Translations under genes and position numbers: made by a program
Assembly: GCA_964443225.1 (NCBI GenBank)
Contig: CAYUCC010000012.1
Span: 1 to 64,000 of the forward strand
DNA from: SSC4 sp964443225
Lineage (GTDB): Bacteria; Chloroflexota; Anaerolineae; SSC4; Amarolineaceae
DNA length: 64,000 nucleotides
Direction of reading: 5' to 3'
Notes under the pieces: generated by a model
Databases searched by the model: none
What the model was told of the DNA's origin: nothing
What the model saw: only the letters and a program-made list of their open reading frames with translations
Shown: positions 19,057 to 27,561 of the stretch, piece after piece
How positions within the stretch are numbered: position 1 is the first letter of the stretch
Layout of the letters: each line of letters opens with the position of its first letter

Positions 19057-19650
19057 GTGACACAAGCCCCAAAATCTGCGACAAACCTGCCCGTCATGCT
19101 GTTCGAACACCCGGAGGATTGGGAAGCGTGGCTGGCCGATCACGCGGCTTCGGCGCCCGGCATCTGGCTGCGCTTTGCCAAAAAATCGGCAGGGCTGCAA
19201 TCGATATCGTATCAGGAAGCGGTCGAAAGCGCACTGTGTTATGGCTGGATCGATGGCCAGTCCAAAGGTTTCGACGAAGTCTCCTGGCTGCAGAGATTCA
19301 CCCCGCGCCGGCCGCAGAGCGTCTGGTCGCAGATCAATCGTGCCCGGGCACTGGAGCTGATCGAACAGGGCCGCATGCAGCCCGCCGGCCTGGCGGCCAT
19401 CGAACGGGCCCGGGCGAATGGCCGTTGGGACGCGGCCTATGACTCGCCGCGGATGGCTGCACCACCGGAGGACTTTCGAAAAGCCCTCGATGCCAGTCCC
19501 GCTGCCAGTGCCTTCTTCGAGACGTTGAACGGCCAGAACCGTTATGCCATCTTGTACCGAATTCAAACAGCCAAAAAACCAGAGACACGCCAGAAGCGTA
19601 TCACGCAGTTCATACAGATGCTTGAAAATCAGGAGACGATCTACCCGTGA
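19057..19650 (+). CDS. YdeI/OmpD-associated family protein
   Basis: A 197-residue protein matching the YdeI family: WLADHAASAPGIWLRFAKKS, YQEAVESALCYGWIDGQSK, FTPRRPQSVWSQIN, and the C-terminal FFETLNGQNRYAILYRIQ with KKPETRQKRI. Members are linked in some species to protection against antimicrobial peptides or bacteriocins, and are cytoplasmic. The start is GTG 19057, after AAGGAGAACAAGCCC. It is the last gene of the run 16750-19650. Confidence 0.87.
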   Translation: MTQAPKSATNLPVMLFEHPEDWEAWLADHAASAPGIWLRFAKKSAGLQSISYQEAVESALCYGWIDGQSKGFDEVSWLQRFTPRRPQSVWSQINRARALELIEQGRMQPAGLAAIERARANGRWDAAYDSPRMAAPPEDFRKALDASPAASAFFETLNGQNRYAILYRIQTAKKPETRQKRITQFIQMLENQETIYP

Positions 19651-19801
19651 GCGTCACATTGGCGGCCGTCGTTGCGCAGGACGTCGAGCTGCAGTTGTTG
19701 ACCGAGGCGGCCATGCAGGATTGGCCCGAATAAATGCCTGAACCCGAGCCTGGTTTGCCGTGGTGACTAACTGCGTCCATGCGTTCACTTCTTTCTTTCA
19801 T

Positions 19802-19830
19802 TTGGAACAGCTGGCGCACGAGGGTATAAT
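19802..19830 (+). promoter_or_regulatory. Sigma-70-like promoter of the DUF433/DUF5615 module
   Basis: TTGGAA (19802-19807), 17 bases, then a perfect TATAAT (19825-19830). The predicted RNA start is near 19837, about 46 bases before the antitoxin ATG. Confidence 0.6.
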
Positions 19831-19882
19831 TGGCTGAGTCTGGTGGTGGTTCCGTGCTATGCACCTGTAATATGAGGGTACC

Positions 19883-20110
19883 ATGAATTGGTGGAATTAC
19901 ATAACCGTCAACCCGGAAATATGTCATGGTAAGGCTTGCATTGCCGGCACGCGAATTATGGTTTCAGTGGTGCTTGACAACCTGGCCGCTGGTGTACCGG
20001 TCGACGAGATGCTGCGGAGTTATCCAGCGTTGTCGCGTGAAGCGATACAAGCCACGATCAGCTACGCGGCCGAGCTTGCACGCGAGCGAGTCGTATTGAT
20101 GCCAGCTTGA
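19883..20110 (+). CDS. DUF433 family antitoxin
   Basis: A 75-residue protein with the DUF433 (VapB-like) signature: ITVNPEICHGKACIAGTRI, VVLDNLAAGVPVDEML, and YPALSREAIQATISYAAEL. The fold is HTH-like. DUF433 proteins are antitoxins of DUF5615 PIN-like toxins, and the following gene is such a toxin. Its stop overlaps the next start by one base, implying coupled translation. Confidence 0.88.
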   Translation: MNWWNYITVNPEICHGKACIAGTRIMVSVVLDNLAAGVPVDEMLRSYPALSREAIQATISYAAELARERVVLMPA

Positions 20111-20469
20111 TGACAATGAAGTTCAAGACTGACGAAAACTTACCAGTCGAAGTAGTCGACCTATTACAGGACGCCGGCTACGACGCAGTCACCGTCTTTG
20201 ACCAAGAACTGACTGGCGAGATTGACCGAACAATCGCCCACGTTTGTCAGCAAGAGCAACGCGTACTCTTGACTCTGGATTTGGACTTTGCTGATATCCG
20301 AGCCTACCCCCCTCGGCAGTATGCAGGTATCGTCGTGTTGCGCGGCAGGCGCCAGGACAAACAAGCGGTCCTTGCGTTGACAGAACGTATGATCAAGGCG
20401 TTGAAAAACGAGGCTCTGTCCCAGAAGTTGTGGATCGTGGACGAGCAACGCATTAGAATCCGCGAATGA
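20110..20469 (+). CDS. DUF5615 PIN-like toxin
   Basis: A 119-residue protein with the Mut7-C/PIN-like pattern: KFKTDENLPVEVVDLLQDAG (Asp8 and Glu9 region), LLTLDLDFADIRAYPP (acidic cluster) and GIVVLRGRR. The acidic residues would hold the metal of an RNase. With the DUF433 antitoxin it forms a type II toxin-antitoxin module. ATG 20110 was chosen; a second in-frame ATG lies at 20116. Confidence 0.85.
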   Translation: MTMKFKTDENLPVEVVDLLQDAGYDAVTVFDQELTGEIDRTIAHVCQQEQRVLLTLDLDFADIRAYPPRQYAGIVVLRGRRQDKQAVLALTERMIKALKNEALSQKLWIVDEQRIRIRE

Positions 20470-20471
20470 AA

Positions 20472-20514
20472 ACATGAGGCGGTAGGATCCGGTCACGACC
20501 TTACTGCCTCATGT
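20472..20514 (+). terminator. Hairpin after the DUF5615 toxin
   Basis: ACATGAGGC (20472-20480) and GCCTCATGT (20506-20514) enclose a loop that can extend the pairing. It begins 2 bases after the toxin stop and lies between two convergent genes. No clear T tract. Confidence 0.4.
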
Positions 20515-20553
20515 GTTCCAGGTTCCCAGAAAAGAGTGTGTTTTTGTGTCGAC

Positions 20554-20979
20554 CTACCCCTGGCGTGCCAGCGCGGCAACCAGCTGACCTTTTACTTTCG
20601 CCTGCCCCGCCTGGTCGACCGCTTCCATCTCCACGCGCACGCGCCCTTCACCGGCTTCCTCGTATTTTTCCGCCACCGTGCCGCGGCAGGTGATGGCGTC
20701 CCCCACCCGGCTGATGGCGGTGAAGCGCACGGTGAACTTGCGGACCTGGCGCGGTTCCACCCAGTTTGTCACCAACTGCCCCAGCAAGCCCGCAATCAGC
20801 ATACCGTGGGCAATCACCCCGTTGTTGCCCGCCGCCATGCCCGCCTCTTCCACGGTGTGAATGGGGTTGAAATCACCCGAAGCGCCGGAATAGCGCACGA
20901 ACTGGATCTGCGTGAGGGGATCTTTCACCAGCTCGGGCAGGACATCCCCCACCTGTACCTCTTCGAAATACGGTGCCAT
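20554..20979 (-). CDS. MaoC-like dehydratase (HadB-type subunit)
   Basis: A 141-residue hotdog protein: YFEEVQVGDVLPELVKDPLT, then YSGASGDFNPIHT with catalytic Asp and His, and GVIAHGMLIAGLLGQLVTNW. It matches the catalytic HadB-like half of mycobacterial-type (3R)-hydroxyacyl-ACP dehydratases. ATG 20979 follows GGGAGGGGA. The partner hotdog gene is directly upstream (20994). Confidence 0.87.
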   Translation of the reverse strand: MAPYFEEVQVGDVLPELVKDPLTQIQFVRYSGASGDFNPIHTVEEAGMAAGNNGVIAHGMLIAGLLGQLVTNWVEPRQVRKFTVRFTAISRVGDAITCRGTVAEKYEEAGEGRVRVEMEAVDQAGQAKVKGQLVAALARQG

Positions 20980-20993
20980 GATCGTCCCCTCCC

Positions 20994-21443
20994 TCAACGC
21001 CGCAGGACCATGGTGGCCCGCGCAATGACGACCACTTTGCCGTCCTGGTTGCGGTACGTGGCCTGTGTCTTGACGAAATCCATGATGCCCGAACGTCCCT
21101 CTTTGGTCTCGATGCCGACGATTGCGAGCTGCCCGGTGATGTCGTCGCCCGCCTGCAGGACGTCGAAATATTCGTATTCTTCTTCGCCGTGTAGCAGGCG
21201 CATGATGTTGCCGCCCATCGCTTCCAGGATGCCGCGCGTTTCCGTGCCACCCCAGAACCGGAAGAGGGTGGGGAACGTCACCGGCGCCACCAGATCGCGA
21301 TAGCCGGCCGCGCGCGCAGCCGCAACGTCATGAAAGAGCGGGTTACTGTCACCCAACGCCAGCGCCAACTCGCGAATTTTGCTGCGGTCGACCTGGTAAC
21401 GTATGGGTGGCAGTTCCTTGCCAATGTAACTGGTATCGAGCAT
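20994..21443 (-). CDS. FAS1-type/MaoC N-terminal dehydratase (HadA-type subunit)
   Basis: A 149-residue hotdog protein with YIGKELPPIRYQVDRSKIRE, ALALGDSNPLFHD, VAPVTFPTLFRFWGG and LLHGEEEYEYFDVLQAGDDI, which identify the MaoC_dehydrat_N (PF13452) half. It lacks the D-x(4)-H catalytic pair and would pair with the following MaoC subunit, as HadA does with HadB. The pair likely acts in fatty-acid elongation or acyl-CoA metabolism. Confidence 0.87.
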   Translation of the reverse strand: MLDTSYIGKELPPIRYQVDRSKIRELALALGDSNPLFHDVAAARAAGYRDLVAPVTFPTLFRFWGGTETRGILEAMGGNIMRLLHGEEEYEYFDVLQAGDDITGQLAIVGIETKEGRSGIMDFVKTQATYRNQDGKVVVIARATMVLRR

Positions 21444-21774
21444 AAACCGCCTCCTCGGTGCGATTGTTGCAGTACACGGTTCTGCGCCTGACCCCGGGTC
21501 CAGGCACCCAAATCTGCCTTCATCATATCACAAGTGACGGCTTTCACGCAACGTCACGACGCGTCGCGGCATTGACCACATGGAAAGCACCGCAGTGAGG
21601 AGTGCTGCACGCCCACGTGCAGCACGAGTCCGCACCTGGGGGTGCGGACTCCGCGCAGTGCAGGTTTTGCACCGAGCCGCGTCGCGGCATTTACCACAAA
21701 GAACGCAAAGAGCACACAGAATTTTTGCTTTTTCTGTGTGCTCTTTGCGTTCTCTGCGGTTGATCCGTACCCGC
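21444..21774. repeat. Gene-free region packed with hairpins
   Basis: This 331-base gap holds three successive hairpins: GTGCTGCAC/GTGCAGCAC (21602-21625); a 12-bp-stem hairpin at 21626-21652, of which an identical 27-base copy lies at 52054-52080; and a long A-C-rich hairpin (21693-21760). A segment CGCGTCGCGGCATT(G/T)ACCACA also occurs twice (about 21549 and 21679). I see no gene. Expression signals for the hotdog operon would lie near 21444-21540. Confidence 0.65.
21693..21760. repeat. Long A-C-rich inverted repeat
   Basis: ACCACAAAGAACGCAAAGAG at 21693 and its near-complement ending at 21760 form a stem of about 29 bp around a T-rich loop. It lies 14 bases past the stop of the acyl-CoA synthetase gene. 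A related half-copy lies near 39792-39825 and a relative at 5285-5338. Confidence 0.65.
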
Positions 21775-24540
21775 TCAACCCAACGGCAGTTCAGCGTACA
21801 ACCGCTGCCCGTCCGCAATGAGGGTGACGGTGAATCCGAGTTTGCGGCAGATGGCCTCGGTCAGGTAGTTGTCGGCTGCCATTTCGGCGGTGATGTGGTC
21901 CATGCCTTCGTCGCGCCCGATCTGGATCAGGCGTTTGAGCAGCTCTTTGCCCAGGCCCATTCCCTGGTAACGGTCACTCACCAGCATGGTGAAACGGCCA
22001 TCGTTTCCGCCCACGATTTTGCTCAGGCGCGCGACGGCAAAGACCGCCCGCCCACTGCCATCCGGGTCGTCCCCCTTGGCCACCAGGGCAATCTCGCGGT
22101 CATAGTCGTTGAAGGCGATGCGCGACAGACGTTCGTGCGCCACCCGCTCGGTCAGGGCGACCGGTCCCATGAAGCGCATGTACACCGTGCGGTCCGAGAG
22201 GGTTTCGTGGAACTTGACCAGCTGCGGCTCATCTTCCGGCCGGATGGGGCGGATCACCACTTCGACGCCGGTCTTGGTGACCCAGGTCGAGACGTACTGC
22301 TGCGGATAGGGTCGGATTGCCAGCTTCGGCAGTTCGTCTTCGGTCACTTCCGGCCCATAAACGACGACGCGCGCATCGAGGGCAATCAACGATGACCGGC
22401 CATCTTCGTGCGGTTCCATAGCCAGCAGCGGGTTGATGTCCAACTCCTTAATCCACGGCTGCTCGACGACCAGCTGGCTGAAGTTGACCAGGATCTCGGT
22501 CAGCTGCGCCATGTCCACCGGTTTGCGCCCGCGGACGCCCTGCAGCGCGGTGTAGATGCGGGTCTGTTCCACCAGGCGCTGAGCCAGCGTTGGGTTGAGC
22601 GGCGGCAGGGCCAGGGCGCTGTCCTTAAAAACCTCGACGAGCTGGCCACCGGTGCCAAAGAGCAGGACCGGCCCAAACTGCGGATCCACGCTGCTGCCAA
22701 TGATCAGCTCGTACCCTTCGAGCTTGATCATCGGCTGTACGGTGACACCGTGAAAATGCTCGGCACCCACCTTCTCGCGCACTGCAGCCTCGATTGCCTG
22801 GTAAGCCTCGCGCACAGCCTGGCCATCTTTCAGATTGAGGCGCACACCCCCCACGTCGGTTTTGTGCGTGATCGTCTCCGAGTAGATCTTGAGCACAACC
22901 GGGTATCCCATGGCGTCGGCCCGCTCGACCGCTTCCGCTTCACGCGTGGCGATGACCGTCGGCACGATTGGAATGTGATAGGCGGCCAGCAGGTCTTTCG
23001 ATTCGGTTTCGGTCAGGATCGTGCGGCCGGATTGGCGCACGTGATCGACGATCTGCGCTGCGCGGGCACGGTCCGGAGCATTGACGGCACCAACGTCAGC
23101 CAGGTGCGGCGTTTCGTATAGCCCGCGCAGGTTATCGGCGTAGCGCCACATGTAATTGAACATGCGCGTCGCCGTGTCAGGGTAGGCAAATGTCGGGATG
23201 TTAGCGCGGTTGAGGATGACCTCGCCTTCATCGACCGACGCGCCGCCCATCCAGCTGGCCAGCACCGGTTTGCCGGTCGATTGGCCCAGCGGCTTCAACG
23301 CTTCGGCGGTCGCCGTGGAGTCGGTCATCGCCTGCGGCGTCAAAATGACCAGCAGGCCGTCGCTGTTGGTATCCTGGGCGGCAATCTCGAGCGACTTCGC
23401 GTAGCGAATGGCGTCAGCGTCACCCAGTACGTCGATGGGATTGCCGTGGCTCCACGCCGCTGGCAGGAATTGGTTGAGGGTTGCCATCGCTTCATCGCTG
23501 ATTTCGGTCAGCTCGCCGCCGCCGGTCAGCAGGGCATCGGTGGCCAGCACGCCGGGGCCGCCGGCATTGGTCACGATGGTCAGGCGTTTGCCCTTGGGGC
23601 GCGGCTGTTTGGCCAGAACTTCGGACATGTAGAAGAGGTCGGAGATACTGTTGACCCGCAGCACTCCCGAGCGGCGGAAGGCGGCATCGAGCACCTCGTC
23701 GCTGCCAGTCAGCGAGCCGGTGTGCGAAGCCGCAGCTTTGGCCGCGCCTTCGGAGCGGCCCGGTTTGATGACGATGATCGGTTTAATCAGGGCAATCTCG
23801 CGCGCCGCCGACAGGAACGAGCGCGCATCACCGATCGTTTCCATGTAGATGACGATGCTCTCGGTGGTCGGGTCATCGCCCAGGTAGTAGATCAGGTCAC
23901 CCCAGCCGACGTCGAGCATCGAGCCGATGGAGACGAAGGCGGTGAAGCCGACGTTTTCACGGAAGCTCCAGTCGAGCACGGCGGTGCACAGGGCGCCGCT
24001 CTGGCTGATGAAGCCGACGTTGCCTGGGCGGGCAATGGCGTTGGCAAAGGTGGCGTTCAACCCGGTGAGCGGGTTCATGACCCCCAGGCAGTTCGGACCG
24101 ACGATGCGCATCTTGCCGCGGTTGGCCTCGGCCATGATCTGCTGTTCCAGCGCGGCGCCGGCGGGCCCGGTCTCTTTGAAACCGGCGGAGATGATGATCG
24201 CGCCCTTGACGCCGGCCTCGACACTTTGGCCGATGAGGTCGGGTACAGTGGGGGCGGGGGTGACGATCACCGCCAGGTCGACCGGGTCGGGCACGTCGTG
24301 GATGCTGGGATACGCCTTGATGCCCAGGACGTTGGGCCGTTTGGGGTTGATCGGAAAGACGGTACCACCGAAGGGGCTGCTGATCAGATTCCACAGGATG
24401 GTGCGGCCGACGCTGCCGGCTTTTTCGGTGGCGCCGATGACAGCCACACTCTGCGGGTTGAAGATAGCACTCAGCGCTTTGCGCTCGTACTGCATGTAGT
24501 CGTGTGCGGGATCGATGTGTCGCCCGGGTTCCTGTTCCAT
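21775..24540 (-). CDS. NDP-forming acyl-CoA synthetase fused to a GNAT acetyltransferase (Pat-like)
   Basis: A 921-residue multidomain protein. It has an N-terminal CoA-binding Rossmann domain (AVIGATEKAGSVGRTILWNL, residues about 35-150) and succinyl-CoA-ligase-like domains with SHTGSLTGSDEV, whose His would be the phospho-His (about residues 270-290). An ATP-grasp domain follows (about 510-730; YPVVLKIYSETITHKTDVGG). A C-terminal GNAT domain (about 755-921) has the acetyl-CoA loop RYQGMGLGKELL. It resembles Pat/PatZ lysine acetyltransferases. Unlike Salmonella Pat the synthetase motifs look intact, so it may both make acyl-CoA and acetylate proteins. ATG 24540, AGGAAGGA upstream. Confidence 0.88.
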   Translation of the reverse strand: MEQEPGRHIDPAHDYMQYERKALSAIFNPQSVAVIGATEKAGSVGRTILWNLISSPFGGTVFPINPKRPNVLGIKAYPSIHDVPDPVDLAVIVTPAPTVPDLIGQSVEAGVKGAIIISAGFKETGPAGAALEQQIMAEANRGKMRIVGPNCLGVMNPLTGLNATFANAIARPGNVGFISQSGALCTAVLDWSFRENVGFTAFVSIGSMLDVGWGDLIYYLGDDPTTESIVIYMETIGDARSFLSAAREIALIKPIIVIKPGRSEGAAKAAASHTGSLTGSDEVLDAAFRRSGVLRVNSISDLFYMSEVLAKQPRPKGKRLTIVTNAGGPGVLATDALLTGGGELTEISDEAMATLNQFLPAAWSHGNPIDVLGDADAIRYAKSLEIAAQDTNSDGLLVILTPQAMTDSTATAEALKPLGQSTGKPVLASWMGGASVDEGEVILNRANIPTFAYPDTATRMFNYMWRYADNLRGLYETPHLADVGAVNAPDRARAAQIVDHVRQSGRTILTETESKDLLAAYHIPIVPTVIATREAEAVERADAMGYPVVLKIYSETITHKTDVGGVRLNLKDGQAVREAYQAIEAAVREKVGAEHFHGVTVQPMIKLEGYELIIGSSVDPQFGPVLLFGTGGQLVEVFKDSALALPPLNPTLAQRLVEQTRIYTALQGVRGRKPVDMAQLTEILVNFSQLVVEQPWIKELDINPLLAMEPHEDGRSSLIALDARVVVYGPEVTEDELPKLAIRPYPQQYVSTWVTKTGVEVVIRPIRPEDEPQLVKFHETLSDRTVYMRFMGPVALTERVAHERLSRIAFNDYDREIALVAKGDDPDGSGRAVFAVARLSKIVGGNDGRFTMLVSDRYQGMGLGKELLKRLIQIGRDEGMDHITAEMAADNYLTEAICRKLGFTVTLIADGQRLYAELPLG

Positions 24541-24779
24541 TGGGTGTGTCCTTCCTGTGCATGAGAATCGAGGGTATTATACACGGGGAGTGGGATTGGC
24601 GCTATTGAGGGGTTGGGGGATGGGGGTTGGGGGTTGGAACGGATTGGAACGGATTACTGTCAACGGATTCGGGGAACGGATTGAACGGATGATTTGGAGT
24701 GCACAAGCCGTGCTTGCGCTTTGGCCTGGCGGTAGTTGGTGGAACGGATTACTGTCAGCGGATTCGGGGAACGGATTGC
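24541..24779. repeat. Second copy of the GGAACGGATT repeat family
   Basis: The gap contains G-rich GGGGGTTGGGGG-like sequence and then two copies of a unit with GGATTACTGTCAACGGATTC followed by GGGGAACGGATTG (24650-24690 and 24742-24778). The second has one change. The same unit occurs at about 11784-11830. No gene seen. Confidence 0.7.
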
Positions 24780-24783
24780 GTAA

Positions 24784-24812
24784 TTGCCGTCTGGGGCAAT
24801 CCCTGGTATACT
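24784..24812 (+). promoter_or_regulatory. Sigma-70-like promoter of the methyltransferase gene
   Basis: TTGCCG (24784-24789), 17 bases, TATACT (24807-24812). The RNA start is predicted near 24819, 44 bases before the ATG. Confidence 0.55.
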
Positions 24813-24862
24813 CCACCGAACTTCTGTGCTAAACACCAGCCATCACCGGGAGATCATGCGTC

Positions 24863-26188
24863 ATGGGCCAGCTCAGCCTCGATCTATCCACGCCTGCTGC
24901 GGAACTCTCGCACCCAGGCCATGACCGCCGCAGCCGCATGGTGACGGTGCTGGGGGAGGACCTCGATTTCCACCAGCACACCAGCAGCTATGCGACGCAT
25001 AACCTGCACGCGTTCCCGGCCAAATTCCCGCCCCAGCTGCCGCGCAAATTCATCGACGTGCTGACCGAACCCCACGAGTCACTGCTCGACCCCATGATGG
25101 GTTCGGGTACGACGGTACTGGAGGGCTACCTGGCCAACCGCCGCAGCCTGGGTTTCGACATCGATCCCCTGGCACTGCTGCTGGGCACGGTCAAAGTGAC
25201 ACCCATCGACGTGCAGCAGGCATCCCACGTTGGCTACCGCGTGCTCGATGATGCGCAACGCACGGCGCAGCTGAACAGAACGCAGCTGGCAGACGAATTG
25301 GACCGCCGGTTCGATCATGCCTCGCGTGCCTTTCTCGACTACTGGTTTTCACCGGGGGCACAGCTGGACCTCATGGCGCTGCTGCTCGCCCTCGAACCGG
25401 TGCCCGACGTTTCACTGCGGCACTTCCTCGAACTGGCGCTGTCGGCGATCATCATCACCAAATCGGGCGGTGTCTCGCTGGCGCGCGACCTGGCGCACAC
25501 CCGCCCGCACCGCGTCACCGACAAACCGCCGCGGCCGGTGTTCGACGCGTTTCGCAGACGGCTGCAGCAGAACCTGGCGAGTATGGCGCAGCTGCCCGCC
25601 GGCCTGACACCGGCCGAGGTCGGATCAGGTGACGCCCAGTCCCTCCCACTGCCCGATCGATCGATCGATTTGATCGTCACGTCACCGCCCTATGCCTCAA
25701 ATGCGATCGATTACATGCGGGCACACAAGTTTTCGCTGGTCTGGCTGGGACACCCTATCGCCTCGCTCACCCAACGACGCAAGGACTGCATCGGCGGTGA
25801 GGCAGTGGACGCCGCGCGTTTCGAAACCCTGCCGCCGTACACTGAAGATATCGTGCAGCGCCTGGAGGCGATCCACGCCAAAAAGGGTGCCGTGCTGCGG
25901 CGTTACTATTCGGAAATGACGCGCGTGATCCGCGAGATGGTGCGTGTCCTGGCCCACGACCGCGTGGCGGTCCTGGTGGTTGGCTCGTCCGTCATGGCCG
26001 GTATGAACACGATGACGCACGAATGCCTGGCCGACATCGGGCGCAACCTCGGCTTTGCCGAGGCGCACCTCGCCGTGCGCCGGCTGGACCGCAACCGCCG
26101 CATGATGCCGGCACGCATGAACGGCAGTCGCGAGACACAAATCGAAGAAAGAATGCACGAAGAGTACGTAATCGGGTTTTTCAAATGA
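24863..26188 (+). CDS. Site-specific DNA methyltransferase, N4/N6 amino type
   Basis: A 441-residue methylase. The SAM-binding motif DPMMGSGTTVLEGYLANRRS is near residue 75 and the catalytic motif TSPPYASNAIDYMRA near residue 273. The FxGxG-like motif therefore precedes the PPY motif. The N-terminal THNLHAFPAKFPPQLP is typical of a family of stand-alone N4-cytosine/N6-adenine methylases. No restriction endonuclease is adjacent, so it may be an orphan. The following peptidase gene starts inside its stop codon (ATGA). Target sequence unknown. Confidence 0.85.
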   Translation: MGQLSLDLSTPAAELSHPGHDRRSRMVTVLGEDLDFHQHTSSYATHNLHAFPAKFPPQLPRKFIDVLTEPHESLLDPMMGSGTTVLEGYLANRRSLGFDIDPLALLLGTVKVTPIDVQQASHVGYRVLDDAQRTAQLNRTQLADELDRRFDHASRAFLDYWFSPGAQLDLMALLLALEPVPDVSLRHFLELALSAIIITKSGGVSLARDLAHTRPHRVTDKPPRPVFDAFRRRLQQNLASMAQLPAGLTPAEVGSGDAQSLPLPDRSIDLIVTSPPYASNAIDYMRAHKFSLVWLGHPIASLTQRRKDCIGGEAVDAARFETLPPYTEDIVQRLEAIHAKKGAVLRRYYSEMTRVIREMVRVLAHDRVAVLVVGSSVMAGMNTMTHECLADIGRNLGFAEAHLAVRRLDRNRRMMPARMNGSRETQIEERMHEEYVIGFFK

Positions 26189-27486
26189 AAACATTCACTC
26201 ATTTTCTCCCCGGCATAACCCTCACCGGCCACGAATTCCAGGTGCCGCTCGATTATGCGCGTCCCGATGGGCCACCTATTACCGTCTTTGCGCGTGAGGT
26301 GGTCGCCACGGGCAAAGAATCAGCCGACCTGCCCTGGCTGGTCTTTTTCCAGGGTGGACCGGGGTTCGCCTCACCGCGGCCGGACGCCCCACCGGGTGGC
26401 TGGTACAAACGGGCGCTGCAGGACTACCGCGTGCTGCTGCTCGACCAGCGCGGCACCGGGCTGAGCACACCGGTCACGTTTCAGACCCTGGCCGCTTTGC
26501 CGTCACCCCAGGCCCAGGCCGACTACCTGAGGCACTTCCGCGCCGACAACATCGTGCGCGATGCGGAGTGGATTCGGAAGAAACTGGTGGGGGCGGACGT
26601 GCCGTGGAGTATACTGGGTCAAAGCTACGGAGGCTTCTGCGCAGTGACCTACCTCTCGCTGGCACCCGCAGGTCTCAAAGAAGTCATGATCACCGGTGGT
26701 CTGCCGTCGCTCACACGCCCGGTGGACGACGTCTACCGGGCCACCTACCGGCGCGTGGCGGCGCAGAACCGGCGCTATTTCGATCGTTACCCCGATGATA
26801 TCGACCGTGTACGCGCCATCGTCGATTATCTGGCGCGCCATGAAGTTCACCTGCCCGATGGCGGCCGGCTTACGCCGCGCCGCTTCCAGGCGCTGGGCAT
26901 GGCCTTTGGGGCCAGCGATGGCTTCGAAAAGGTGCACTACCTGCTGGAAGAGGCGTTCGTGGCCGGCCGCACGGAGTGCGAACTGGGTTACGGCTTTCTG
27001 CGTGGTGTCGCCGCGGCGCACTCGTTCGATACCAACCCGATCTATGCGCTGCTGCACGAGGCCTGCTACTGCCAGGGCGAGGCGTCGAACTGGTCGGCCG
27101 AGCGGGTGCGTGCCGAATTCCCCGTATTCGACGTACAGCCGGATCAGCCGGTCCACTTCACCGGTGAGATGATCTATCCCTGGATGTTCGACGATTACGC
27201 CGGCCTGCGGCCCTTGCGTGAGGCCGCCCAGATCCTGGCCGAGACCACCGATTGGCCCCCGCTGTACGACGTGGCAGCACTGCGCACCAATCGCGTACCG
27301 GTGGCGGCCGCGGTGTATTACGAAGATATGTACGTCGAACTGGCCTATTCCGAAGAAACCGCCGCCACGATCGCCGGGATCCAACGTTGGGTCACCAACG
27401 AATACGCCCACAACGGCCTGCGCGCCGACGGCGAACACCTCCTCGACCGCCTGATTGGCATGGTCCGCGGTACGATCCGGTTTTGA
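26185..27486 (+). CDS. Prolyl aminopeptidase-like S33 hydrolase
   Basis: A 433-residue alpha/beta hydrolase close to the larger proline iminopeptidases. It begins FLPGITLTGHEFQVPLDYA and has FFQGGPGFASPRPD (the H/Q-GGPG motif), VLLLDQRGTGLS and the nucleophile GQSYGG (Ser near residue 152). The oxyanion GGPG and DQRG signatures are diagnostic for S33. The acid is in a late YYEDMYVE segment and the His in the C-terminal region. Its ATG overlaps the methylase stop by four bases. Confidence 0.87.
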   Translation: MKTFTHFLPGITLTGHEFQVPLDYARPDGPPITVFAREVVATGKESADLPWLVFFQGGPGFASPRPDAPPGGWYKRALQDYRVLLLDQRGTGLSTPVTFQTLAALPSPQAQADYLRHFRADNIVRDAEWIRKKLVGADVPWSILGQSYGGFCAVTYLSLAPAGLKEVMITGGLPSLTRPVDDVYRATYRRVAAQNRRYFDRYPDDIDRVRAIVDYLARHEVHLPDGGRLTPRRFQALGMAFGASDGFEKVHYLLEEAFVAGRTECELGYGFLRGVAAAHSFDTNPIYALLHEACYCQGEASNWSAERVRAEFPVFDVQPDQPVHFTGEMIYPWMFDDYAGLRPLREAAQILAETTDWPPLYDVAALRTNRVPVAAAVYYEDMYVELAYSEETAATIAGIQRWVTNEYAHNGLRADGEHLLDRLIGMVRGTIRF

Positions 27487-27491
27487 AAAAA

Positions 27492-27540
27492 ACCACCAAG
27501 CTGCTCGTGAGGCCATTGGCCTCACGAGCAGCTTGGTGGT
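27492..27540. terminator. Strong bidirectional terminator
   Basis: Perfect 23-bp arms (starting ACCACCAAGCTGCTCGTGAG) surround a 3-base loop between the convergent peptidase and arsenate-reductase genes. On the minus strand the stem is followed by TTTTTTC, a proper U tract for the arsC-side transcript. For the plus strand the flank is weaker. Confidence 0.8.
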
Positions 27541-27561
27541 CAGTATTATTCCGTTCGCTGT

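Noticed and set aside
19647..19733. 28-codon frame overlapping the end of the YdeI-like gene
   Set aside because: It vaguely resembles the end of small antitoxins (LTEAAMQDW), but is too short and lacks a partner.
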